Source: Sphaeramia orbicularis (taxonomy: Eukaryota > Chordata > Actinopteri > Kurtiformes > Apogonidae). From it: a DNA stretch of 64,000 nt. Both the position numbers and the translations under genes were made by a program. The notes beneath the pieces are model-generated. The model was not told where the DNA came from. It saw only the letters and a program-made list of their open reading frames with translations, and did no database searches. Positions 11,209 to 24,561 of this stretch are shown piece by piece; position 1 is the stretch's first letter; each line of letters opens with the position of its first letter. The stretch is taken from positions 21,737,995 through 21,801,994 of the forward strand of contig NC_043965.1 in assembly GCF_902148855.1 (NCBI RefSeq), given 5' to 3'.

Positions 11209-13710
11209 TACTATAATAGAAACCTGTTTTTGTTAAGAAGGATTATCTGTTTGATGTAAACAAATAATTAAAACCCGAAGAGACAGAACATATTCCACTA
11301 AAATTATTACACAAATTGCAAGAGTTTTTGCACAGTCACCCCTTGACTTCTACAAAATCGCACTTTGCCTTTGTCTCCGTGCCCCTTTAGTTCAGACTGA
11401 GCAGCAGCATTGTGTGTGAGTCCTCCTCAGATTACCTCCCTCCAACAGATCCCTGTCTAAGTAGGAAAGGAAATAAATAAATTAGAGGTCAGGATGAAAT
11501 TTCCCTGTGACGACATATGGCTCAGCTTGCTCACAGTGTTTGTGCTGAACGCCTTTTCCAGAGGTGACGGCGCAAAAAGGGGAAGAGGAGAGGGTCACAT
11601 CTGTAGGTGTGTACAGAGGGAACAGCAAATCATACGCACAAGCAGATCTTACCCCGGTGAAAGTGTCCAGAGAATAAAGGCTGATCACAGAGGTGAGGTG
11701 AAGTGGGATTTAAGAACTGCAGGAGGATATTCAGTCAAAATGAACAAATGCATAAGGCGGATAACACACTTACTTCATTAGGTGTTAATGTTTCACAAGA
11801 ACTAAAAAGTTGCCCTCATCCCTGATTGATTGGTATTGACTCTCAGGTTGTGCACTACATGACTTCAAAGGTGATCACTTTAGAAACTCTACAGACAGGA
11901 CAAAGAACAGGAGACAGAGGTGCAGGACAGGCCTCACATGTAAAACAGACACAGAAAGGGCTTTGACGAGAGGGAAAAGGTGAGTCAACAGACGCAAACA
12001 CACAGAGATAAACAGAGGAAAAGAGGAAAGCCAGAAAAAAGACAGCAGCGGTAGTGGAGGAGGGACTGGGGTGGTGGGGGGGCGTGAGGGGCAGGTCTGT
12101 GAGCTGACAAGGTTATCGAGCAGTGTGCGCCAAGAGGTTTCTTTGTGAAAAGGACCGGCCTGTCTAAATGTCAACACAGCCTGCAGCACTGAGGATATGC
12201 ACTGAATAAGATATGCAGTCAGGAGATATGAGAGGAACACAGACGGAGACGGGCCGTCAGGGTCATTTCTATCAGCTCATGTCAGTTCGCCGAACGCAAG
12301 GCAACAAATTGAAACCTCAGCACAAGCACAAAGTGGCAGTGACAGCTTGGTCAATAACAAGATAAAACCATCAGGATAAAAAGTCTGTATGTAATATATA
12401 GAATAAATGACATATCAATGAATTAAATGACCAAATGTGGATTTATTATCTATTTGCTCCTCTGTAGACAGGGTACATAGGAGGTTTTTAGTAGCCTTTA
12501 CTTCCACAACTTCTCATGTTGGCTTAAACTTAGTTAGTTTTCTAGCACACCCTGCAGGATGATGTCAGTTATTGCAGGTTAACATATTTACATGTATGTT
12601 TACTTTTGCTGTTAATGCTATGCCATATTTAACTTAAAAAAAGAGACAGATAGGATGAATAAATATATGTATACATGTTAATCTGGTGATTATATGTTAT
12701 TCTAGTATTTAAAGTGTTAAACATGTATATAAGTGTGCATCCACTCTCATCCATGGGTGATCTATGCTGTAGTCAGAGCTCAGTGACGGGTTATGGCGAT
12801 TACACCTGAGGGTACGAGTTTATGTCCTCATTTATTTATCTGAGTAGTGGCTTAACTCGTGTAAGCCGAACTCTCCTATCTCCTGCGTGTGCGACATCGA
12901 GGGCCTCTTTATCAGCAGTGAGTCAGGAGGTGAGAGACTGATAACACACCGAGGTCATGTTTAATGTGAACACTGCTGTTGGGAGGTAACACGCCCAGAA
13001 AGGTGTTATGACATCAACACATCATGTGACGGTGGATTAAACTGAAAATATCACAACTCACGCACATAAAAGAAGTTACCAAAAATAAGAGAGTGCAAAA
13101 CGACACCACTTTAGATTACTGTGAAACATATTCACCTTTTAATTTAGAAACATAATGAAAAGTCAAACTATGTAAAACTGTGACTAATACAGTGAACTGA
13201 CCATAAATTGATATATATATATTTATTGTTTAAGTTGCCTATAAATGCTGCAATACCCCTAAATAAGGCATTTAATCACTGTCCTTCCATTTATAATCAC
13301 AAAAACCTTTAAAATGTCCAACTTTAAAGTCATTCATTATGGTACAAGTCAAAGAGTAACATCACTGAAAATAATATCTACATGATGCAGTAGCGATACA
13401 GCTCGAGTTACTTTTCTTCAGTGACAGCTGCAACAAACTTACAACAAGCCTCAGAAACGTTCAGGAAACAGTTTGACAGGAAACAACATTTTCTACTAGT
13501 GAATTGCTTTAAGGTGGTTTCATGTTACCTGTATTATTTCTGTATAAGAAGGAAATATCAGGCTGTTAAACAAACAGGTGACAGAAGCGGATCACTATGT
13601 GTGGAAACTGGATTATATAAAGACTTGGACAAGTAGAACAGCCTCATCAGAAATGGACACCAATTTTATATGAGCAGGAATGTTCCGGTATAATCCATTT
13701 AAGTTTAAGG

Positions 13711-13746
<36 letters not shown>

Positions 13747-13798
13747 AGAGCTTCATCAGCAAACCTAATGGTGCAAAAAAGTGGAGGTGGCAGCTGGT
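11209..13798. other. Intergenic and probable tspan36 3' UTR
   Basis: No gene is supported. The right part should hold the minus-strand 3' untranslated region of the tetraspanin gene; a poly(A) tract on that strand lies at 13,712-13,741 and a candidate AATAAA at 13,222-13,227. A plus-strand 95-codon open frame at 11,494-11,781 begins with a hydrophobic, signal-like stretch (WLSLLTVFVLNAF) but has no recognised family. The rest looks unique. Confidence 0.45.
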
Positions 13799-16700
13799 TC
13801 AGGCATAAAGAGGCTGGTAGCCACTCCTCCGGCTGCCAGTTCTGCAGGTGATCACACATACGCTCAGCATCCCGAAGAACTGTAAGAGGACAAAGACAGA
13901 TAATCGTGTATAAGCTCTTTAAATGCAAATGGTTTTTCTTCATTCTTTGGAGAGGATAGTCTATTATGAGTCTGTTTCTGAGACGTGGGCAGGGATTGTA
14001 GACTTGAAAAGAAGGGTTTGTCAGCGCAAAAAACTAAATTCAACCTCGTGGGCTGCAAATTTCTGCCTTGACAAACTCTTTTTCCACCATTGTTAAACCG
14101 TTTCTTCCTCCATCTCTAACTGGATTTAGACACAAACACGTTCCACATGTTTAGCTCCGATGTGGACAAAAGTATTGGGACACACTGAATTCAGGCGTTT
14201 CACTGCTAACAGGGGGTCTGGGCAAGAAGACGACACTGACAAACATCAAAATATTATTTTATATCATTATTCCAAGATGGCAGCACATACAGGGACCGCA
14301 GTTTTTTGCTCTCCAGCTCAGTGCCTTCTTTTATTCATGTTTTTAGAGCTTTTGTGTCTTATTTTCAGAAGTACTGGTGTTTTATTAATATTATTGCACT
14401 GACTGGAGTAGCACTCCTAATTTCATTGTACACACAAGGACAATAAAGGCTATTCTATTCTATTCTATTCTATAATGCGATAAGCATTTTTAGTTCATAT
14501 TTATGATTCAATTTGTTTTCATTTTTGATTGCTGTTGTTGTTCACTTTGTCTTATTATTTACTTTATTGTGTATTCATTTTGTTGCCCTCAAGGATGTAT
14601 GTATTTTTTTTTTTTTTTACTTTTCTGGTATGTCAATATAGGTGTGTATTTGTATGTGAAGATGGTAAGTGCAGTTAACTGATCCAAGGGACTTGCTTTT
14701 TCATATATTATGCTGATAGGAAGCTAAACGATAGACTGTTGTGTGACGAAGGGGCCGGATTAAATAAATTATACTTCCTCCCACTCCTTTTTGAATATGC
14801 AAATGAAGTCATACTTTGTTTTCATGTATATGTATATGTTTTTTGTTTTGTTTTCTCATAATCTGTTTAATTTTTTGAGGACTAAGTAGGATTAATTTGT
14901 TTTGCTGCATATTCAAAATAAACTAAACTTTCATCTCCACTTACCTGAGTTTGTTTGTACTTAATTTTACTCAGTGCTACATTTACCATTTGAATTTTTG
15001 TAAATGTAGATTTATGAAACATTCGTCACATTCTGATCATAAATAATTTAAAAACACAAGTAGCTGTCTGGTTTCTTCAACTGTCACTCAGGAGGAAAAA
15101 CAAAATCGGCCTATAAACTTTAAAATATATTGATTCATCATAATAATTACTAACACGGACATGTTGTTATGATAATACTTGTAATCCGGTTCTTTCCAGG
15201 TACTCCGGCTTCCTCTCGCCGATCAAAAACATGCACCCCCACAGGTTAACTGTCTAATGTATAGGGTTGGTGAAAAGTAACTAGGCATTAGAAATTACGT
15301 ATAGAATTTTTAGTATCACTGAAGTCATGACAAAAACATTTTTTAAACAGACAACACTAATGGGGACTTCTTTTTTTTTTTATTCTCTTTTTTCTTATTC
15401 ATGGATTCAGGTGGTTCTCAATGATATCCTAGATGACATCCTTCAGAAGGTTGATCATTCCATCTCTGGACGTTTGAGGAAACTGGTTGAGGCCATCGGT
15501 GCTTACAATGAAATATGAAGATTTACTCTCATTTTCCCATGTAATAAAGAACTTATATCATTTGTGTCAATAAATTTGTAATAGGAATATGGCTTTTATT
15601 ACCAATTTTTAATGGCTAGTTACTTTTCACCCACCCTGTGCATCACTTATAGATTGGGAATGGTTGTTCATCTGTATATGTCGCCCCTCTTCAGAGGATT
15701 AAGTGGTTCAGAATATGAATGAATGAAGTGGTTGGTTCTGATACTTTTGTCTTTACAGTCCAACAGTAGTGTGCAGTACCTTGACAATGGCAAAGCCCAG
15801 AATGACCAGCATAGCGTAACCCAGAGCATCCTTAAGGAGGCTCTCCAGCTTTGGCTCACAACCCTGAAATGAAGAAGCAGAGTCAAAATCTTCATGACAA
15901 ATATCTGACAAGTACATTTACAGAGACTACGTTAAAGACACAATCACACTGTGTTTGTGTTTCTGCTGCTCATTCTACCTGTACATTCAGCAGGTCTGGT
16001 TGATCGAGTCTTCCGGTGCACTGCGCGCTGTTGTTTTTACAGCATGAGTGAGGCACTGTGTTGTTATTTCTGATAGACCAGGTCGTGTTGGACCAGCTGG
16101 TGTAATTGTGAATACCACAGCACTGCAACTGCACAGAGACAGAGAGAGAACAGCAGTTAAGACTGAATGAAGAATCAATATAAGACAATTATGGAGCGGG
16201 ACAGGGGACGCTGAGCGGGTTTCCCTCCAAATGAGACACAATTTTTTTTTGATAAGCATATTACTGCTACGAAATGACAGATTATTTTTGTGCACAATTG
16301 TTAGGAAACGGATAGTGTACTTTTGTTTTTGATATGTGTATTATTGTCATGAAAAGGACAGAGTTTATTTGTGTTTTTGATATGCGCACTATTACTGCTA
16401 TGAAAAGGACAGAGTTTATTTTTGTTTTTGATATGCGCACTATTACTGTTACGAAAAGGACAGAGTTTATTTTTGTTTTTGATATGTGCACTATTACTGC
16501 TACGACAAGGACAGAGTTTATTTTTGTTTTTGATATGTGCACTATTACTGCTGTGAAAAGGACACAGTTCATTTTTGTTTTTGATATGTGCACTATTACT
16601 GCTACAAAAAGGACAGAGTTTATTTTTGTTTTTGATATGTGCTCTATTACTGCTGTGAAAAGGACACAGTTTATTTTTGTTTTGATATGTGCACTATTAC

Positions 16701-19700
16701 TGCTGTGAAAACGACACAGTTTATTTTGTTTTTGATACGTGTATTATTGTCATGAAAAGGACAGAGTTTATTTTTGTTTTTGATATGTGCACTATTAGTG
16801 CTATGAAAAGGACAGAGTTTATTTTAATGTGAAATGCTGCAGCAAAATGGACAGTCTATCCTTGATATGTACAGCAATTTTGTGTTTTGTGCATAGTCAG
16901 AATTTAGTCTGATATGTGAGGATTTTTAAGTTATTTAGGGAATCTGACATAGGAATTTAGGGTAGGTGAAGGATGGGGTAAGGGGGCAGGCGATTATAAA
17001 TTAAACTTCATCCCGCTCCTTTTTGAATGTTTGACTTTCTTTTATATAATTCTTTGTTGTTTGATTTTAATGCAATATTCGAAACATATAAATAAACAAA
17101 CAATTTCATCAGCAAAAGAAAAGGTGAACGTGTTTCCTCATCATCATGGTTTAACCCTTTATAGGGCACTCATACAAGTACTCAGAAACTCAAAATTTTA
17201 CCCTTAGTGTGTTATTGGAGGACACAACAATACTTTATTACTTCTGTGAAATTTCTCAAAATGTTTTATTACGTAGAAAATCAAGGTCAATGAAGTTACC
17301 ATATTTGGTTCCTTACCTGTCAGTGATAAAAAATGCAAGAAGTATATATAAAAATACAAGAAAAACACATGTAAGGTGAAAAGAACCTCACTTTTTGAAC
17401 ATTAGAACATCATAAGTGCTGATCCAGACACCTGTCAACCTCCACATTATCCCTTTGAGCATCATTCCTTACATTAGTACCATTAGTGCCATTACTTCAT
17501 GGTATGTAACAAAGCAGGTACACTCACTGTTCATGCAGAGGTGGACCTTACAGACCCTGTAGACCACATTGGACCTGAGATTGTTGACTCACTGTAACTG
17601 TTGCTGTCACTGTCTTGTAATGTATTCGGAAATAACCAAAAATTACCCGATAAGGGGTTAAAAGTCTGCACTTTCGTTTAACCTTTGTGATTGAGGACTT
17701 GACACATGTAATGGGTCTGGTCTGGACTTTCCTCCAAGGTTTGTCAAAGCCAATGTCTAACATTTTTTTCTTCAGCTCTTAATACATGATGATGTTTCAT
17801 TCTAACAAGGGATTTCTGTTTGTTATGTATTAATTTGATGAACTTTGCAGCATCCTTATTGGTCCTAAAGTCATCAATACAGCCACACTTCCCACTTCCT
17901 AAAAGCCTGACAACCTTTGTGCAACTGTTTTTTAATGTGAATAAAAACAGCCCTGTCATGCCTTCTAGTGTTTCCCTCTTATTTTGTTATCTCTGTCTTG
18001 CACCTGTGTCGTCGTCTCTCCTCTCTTACTGTATTTACTATTTAGTCTCTGTCTTCTTCTTTTCCAAGCCTCTTCTCTATTCTTTATTTTTTGCATATTC
18101 TTGAACCTCGACCTGGAAATTAATTCTGGTGTACCGTCTCAAAAAAATGCATCAAGGACCAAGGAGGCTGGCCTGGGTCAAAGCTTTACAGTCTGGTCAG
18201 CGATTTGACCCATAATGTGTAAAAAATCCGTGACATACATCAGGATTATAAAAACCACCGTAGGAGAAGGACTTAAAAAATTAAAGCTTTCCTAACTCTG
18301 AAGCTGTGTTAGTTATTAGCAAGTGAAAAAGTAAGCTAGGCCTGGTCACATAACACTTTGCCCCTCCTGCTCACTGATACCCTGCAAACCCAGGGATTAA
18401 TATTGAGTCTCAACTTTCAATCTTCTTAAAAACTTTGCAAAAAAAAAAAAAAATTGAGAGAAAGGCACATGAAAAGAACATGTGCGTGAAATGTGAAAAG
18501 AGTTGGGTGAATAATGGAAGGGAATTGGGTGAATAACTGGGAAACAAAGCCTTTAAATGTGCCTGGAACAACTTACAGAAGGAACTGATCTCTGTAAATA
18601 CATTCAAAGTCATTTTAAATGAATAAAAAAAAAGGATAAATCTGAACGTCGAAGTTTTTCTAACTGATTGAATTGAGTTCTGCTTTGAGATGCTTTTAAG
18701 GAACAATGCTGTTATACCTTTAGAACATTTTAAATTATTGATAATGTTTTACATGTATGTTCTGAGTTTAGTGTTTTATGTACGGTTTTAGAGCTGACTT
18801 TTATTGTGTTTTATGTATATTTTTAGAGTGGATGTATGGCTGTGATTTCTATTTTGTGTAACTTCTGTTGCTGCTGTCATTTCTTATATCTCTTGAAAAA
18901 GAGATTTTTAATCTCAGTGAGGATTTTCCTGGTTAAATAAAGGTCAAATCAAATAAATAATGTCCAAGAAATCGGTTGGACAAATGTTCTAAGTTGAAAT
19001 GATAAAAAATGTATTTAAAAAAAAAAAAAAAAAAAAATCACTAAATTACAAGGGAAAAGGGTTTCTGGAAGGAAAGAATGGAATGGGAAATATACTTGTT
19101 ATTTCCCCATTAACTCTATTTCACGTTACTGTGCATATTTTTGCTGTTTCTGTCATTGCTCCCTTGTATGAGCATGTTTTTTTTTTTTGTTTGTTTTTTG
19201 TTTTGTTTTTTTTTTTACATATATAGAAGTTATATACAGGGGTTGGACAAAATAATGGAAACACCTTAAAAAATCAACAAAATATAATTTAATATGGTGT
19301 AGGTCCGCCTTTTGCGGCAATTACAGCCTCAATTCTCCGAGGTATTGATTCATACAACTTGTGAATTGTTTCCAAAGGAATTTTAAACCATTCTTCAGTT
19401 AGAATACCCTCCAACTCTTTAGAGACGATGGCGGTGGAAATCGACGTCTTACTTGAATCTCTAAAACTGACCATAAATGCTCAATAATGTTGAGGTCTGG
19501 GGACTGTGCCGGCCATACGAGATGTTCAACTTCATTAGAATGTTCCTCATGCCATTCTTTAACAATTCTAGCTGTATGGATTGGGGCATTATCATCTTGA
19601 GGTGAAGGTGTTTCCATTATTTTGTCCAACCCCTGTACATGATGTAAAATGCTAAAAGAGATAAAGCTGACTGAAAAGAACAATAAAAAGATTATTACAA

Positions 19701-20835
19701 AAAAAAAATTTGAAAATTGAAATTCGGCCATTTATCTGTGCACTGAACCTCTCCTAGTGGTAAAGCACATGTGTCCAATTTGAAAAGAATCAGGTGAATA
19801 GTGTCCGAAAATGGGGTGTACAAAAATCGCATACGGATGGAGGTAATTCCTGGTATTTCTATTATTATACTCTCACCCGATAAAAATGATCAAATGCTTA
19901 ATCAAATATGAGTCAAATTTAAAAAATGCATGACACATTATGACACATGGAATAAATTAAACGTTAATACTAAATTCATTAAAATACTCGTCTGATACAG
20001 ATCATTAAATACAGCGTAAATTACAAACAAAGTGTTAACAAACAAACAAACAAACCGAACCAAAAACAATACCCCCTGCCTTCCCCTCAGGGGGTGGAGT
20101 AAAAATATAAAGTCTCTTTGTTTTCTTAACCATCTTCTATTTTAAGACTCTGAACCTCTACAGTTTCTACCCCTGAGAGTAATTTCCTGTATTTTCCATT
20201 ATGACTGATACTATCAGGGCTGTGAAAACACATTTTTACAACAGCCACATATATCTAGATTTTATTACTTTGACATTAAAGTCTTTGCTCCTCTCACATT
20301 TATCTTTTACTCCACTGCAAATAAATCATGGCCAGTCAATACCTGTTATAATTATTTAAATTATATGATTAATTTTAGTCATTATTACTCAGTGGCTCAT
20401 TCTCATTCCAAACAGTATTACTTTAGATGGAAAAATATTAATAATTGGGTAAAGTCTGGCTATACTCATTTCCCTTAATCCAGTATAATGACAAAATATA
20501 GAACATTATGTGAATAAGTGAAAATCTAATTATAATACAGAAGAATGCATAAAATAAGATATTATTGTGTATTGCCTATTTGTAATTGATTAACACAGAC
20601 TATCATGATTAGGAGGTATTATTACATTTATTAATAATTGTATTTGTAGTAAATAACTTAAGTGCATATAAATATTGTAGTTTATATTAAAAAGGTTGAT
20701 TATACAAATCTGATTGTGTGTGAGGTGATTAAAAATGTATGGTGAATGGTTTGCATATAAAAATGCAAAAAAAATAAATAAATAAAAAGAAGTGTGTGAA
20801 CAAACCAAACGAAGCGGAACCAATTTAATTATTAG

Positions 20836-20873
<38 letters not shown>

Positions 20874-23800
20874 TGGGTGGGTGGGGGTGCCTATAAGTAA
20901 TACTTCTTCCCACTCCTTTCCAAGCAACGAAAATTTTGTTTGTGTCTTATTGTTCTTTGTTATCTAATGATTTTATGCACTCAAAATAAACTTAACTACG
21001 ACACAGCACAGCTGTTAGTTTCATTTAAGTCCACTCAAGATGACCTGTATATGTTCAACTAAATCATTTAACCCAGTTAATAATCTACCTAACCAATGAT
21101 ATTCGCAGAAATACTAAACACACATAGCCTTAAACCCACACTGGGCCCATATACTCTGTGCATTATTGACTTTTTTTAATGATGACTTACGAGAAAAAGG
21201 GGAAATGAAAGTATGCGGTCTCTGACGATGCAAACAAAGCAGACAAGGGTGAAAGTGCAACTAAGAGCACAAAGTTATTTATGTACAGTGGAAAAAAAAA
21301 AAAAGAATACTAACCTCCCTCTGAAGGAAGTCCACAGCTGAAGTATCAGCCTGCGTCTCCTGTCCACCGTAGTTTGAGAAGACTGTGGTCATGGAGCGCT
21401 CCAGGTCATCGGTTACCTGGAAGTAAAACACATAACGGTATAATATATAGTAGTCATGTGCTTTATTAATGCGGTCATACAGTATAGAAACGTTCCAAAG
21501 CAGATTTATTATAATGCCTTTGACCCTCAAAGACCTAAAGCATCTACTGATCTAAATAACTTCTGAACACTAATCCTATCAACACATGCAAATAATTCAA
21601 GTAAAATGCTGTTTCTCAGTGTTTTACTATCATCAGATATAACCCATTTGGACGTTCAGAGGCTCTGCAGTGAACATGGAAACACCGTCACTAATAAAAC
21701 CCATGTAATTTGGTTGTAGACACTTTGTGTTATATTTAATAAATGATACATTTTATTGAAGTCACTTATTCTTCGGTTCACTTTGTTCTAATATCATAAC
21801 CTTTCAGTTTCCTCTGAGCTTTTATAAACATCTGCATGATCAGTTAATTAAATACAGGAAATACTTGGTTTCCATGGAACAATCCAAAGAATAAATAGGG
21901 ATAAATTACTTCCTCAATTCTAAGTTCCTCAATTCCACTTAGTGACACAGACTGCCTGAATATATTGTTTTTAACTGTCCTGTACCCTATTTGCACTGTA
22001 TTTTATTTGTTTTTATTTATTTACTTGAATTTTCCTCTTTCTTTTTAGTTGTGCTTGAGATTTTATCATAATTTTATCTCATATTTTAGTATTGTATGCT
22101 GTATGTTAGAGAGCCAAAGACAATTTTCCACCCTAAATAATGATTCTATTCTATTCTATTTGGGGAGGCCATGGCTCAGAAGGTAGAGTGGGTTGCGGAG
22201 GGGTTGGCAGTTCGAGGCCCGCTATGTCCTAGTCATGTGCTGTCGTGTCCTTGGGCAAGACACTTCACCTTCCTTGTCTCCAGTGCTGCTATTCCCACGT
22301 CCATCAGCCTTTGAGTACGTGCTTTGACTATGCGTTAATAGAAAAGCACAATATAAATCTAATCCATTATTATTCTATTCTATTCTATTCTGTTCTATTC
22401 TGTTCTATTCTGATTAGATGGACAGAAAAATTCATTGGGAAAAACACCACAGAAAATAATTAAGGTTTAAAGACAAAAATCCCTGAAAAAGTACAATGCC
22501 AACCACTAAACATCTTTTTGTGTAACTCACCTTTCCTCGGTAGATGAAGCTGAAAACCAACGCAGCGACTTCAGCGGCAAAGATCAGCATGATGATCACA
22601 AAAAACTGGGATGAGAAAGATACAGAGAAGAATGAGTAAAACCAAGCAAAGGGACAAAAAAAAACATTACCTTAAATTAACACAATGATAGACTAAAGAA
22701 CACAACACACTGTGCATTTTACCAAACGTACACACACACTGGTAAATACTTACAAAGCTGAGGCCCACTTTAGACTCCCGGAGCGTGGAGCAGCAACCCA
22801 CCAGACCGAAAATGAACATCACCACGCTGATGCCGATAATGATGACTGCTGGGACAAGAGTGTACTTGTCTTGGATGAAATTGCCGAAAGTGTCATAGCT
22901 TTGGATCACGTGAGCGCCGACGTAGGCCAGCATCGCTCCTGCAGCCTGCGGGACGAAAAAACAACACGTAACGTCATCATTTGTCTGTTAGTTTGACTCT
23001 GAGCATCGTGGCGAGAGTAAAACTTCATGGGTGTTGGATGGGTTCGGATAAAAGTATATTTACTATTATCACTCTGTTGTAAAGTTAAATAACTTTATTA
23101 GTTTTACCCAAAAAAATTATCAATAAATGTGGACTGGATCTGTTCTGCTCAGCCATTACTCTCCATATAGTTAGAGTGCAATTCAATACTTTGATAGAGT
23201 TAAAAAAAAAACATTAACTGCACTTGGACCCACTTTTGGCTCGGGCTGGTTGGCAGTAAAGTCTATCATTCAGCAATAAAACATAAAACTTCACAAACCC
23301 ATTAACACGTCTGTATTATTCATCATGAGTTCCACTGCAGAGAGAACACAAATGGAGTTTTCCCTTTGTGTGTGTATTTATTTCCCTATAAGATCTTTCT
23401 CCATGTCATACCCAGCATCATGTTCATCCAATACGTCAAAGAAGCTCATCTAAATCCTGCACATAACACTGGTCTACAAGTAAAATGCTTCCAGAATAAA
23501 AGGAGTGACATTTTACCACGATAAAGAAAAATCAAGTCATAAATATGATTTGCGAGATGTTTGTAAATTTGTTGTACAAAAAGCTAAAAAAAGAGACAAA
23601 AAGAAGATGTATATCTGTTGTTGGAGTTAAATTATGGAATGAGGCCAGTATGGATTTAAGAATGTGTAGCCCATTTTTGATATTTAAAAAAATGGTACGT
23701 AAGGCAATTTTTGAAGGATACAATTGTTAAGCTCTAACAAGCAATAAGTAAATTATTTATTTTTGAGTCTACATTAAATTACCATTAATTTGGTGGTTAA

Positions 23801-24524
23801 GTTTTCTATTTCTCTGGTTTATTTTCACCTTTTTAGGTTTCGCTTGTTTGTTGGCTTGGATACACTGTGTTTTTGTTTTTTGTTTTTTGTCTTTTTCTTT
23901 TTCCTATATTGGATACTGGGTAGCTGAATATGTTATGTAGGACAGGCATTAATATAAGCATTTTGCTTCTGCCTGTGCCTTTTCAGTCATAACCTGTTGG
24001 TAATGTTTGTAATCTTTGAAGTGCTGTTGTTGACACTGGTTATTGTGTGACTGAATAAAGAATTTCATCATCATCATCATCAAAAAAAATGCTGGTTGGC
24101 TGTCTGCACATTACAATGCATTCACTTTACAGGTTCTATCTAGTGGAAGATTTATAAATGTATTGCACAAATTATATAAACCAATATATATGTGTAATAA
24201 TAACACTTTATTATATACTCTACAAACAAAAAGTTACGGATATTTTAAATTTCTGGGCTATTTTTGTCAGTTGGGATTCTTCCACAGCGCTTTTTACTTT
24301 TATTTGTGTGAATTGAAACACATTTTTTTAATGACAGGACATAGTTTTATTTAGAAATGGCAAAAATGACAAAAAAGTAAATAAAAATTTAAAAAGAAAT
24401 ATCATTAACTTTTTGTTTGTACTGTACCTTGAAAACAGAAAACCAGCACTTTTGTCATTTGTTGTCCAATTGATCTTATTGAAATACATAACATTTAGCA
24501 TATTTAATCTCTGAACCAGATCAT

Positions 24525-24561
<37 letters not shown>

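Noticed and set aside
11494-11781. CXC chemokine
   Set aside because: A CRC motif follows a hydrophobic start, but the third and fourth chemokine cysteines and the usual spacing are absent.
16282-16708. Repetitive frames on both strands with 17-residue repeats
   Set aside because: Product of the 51-bp minisatellite inside an intron.
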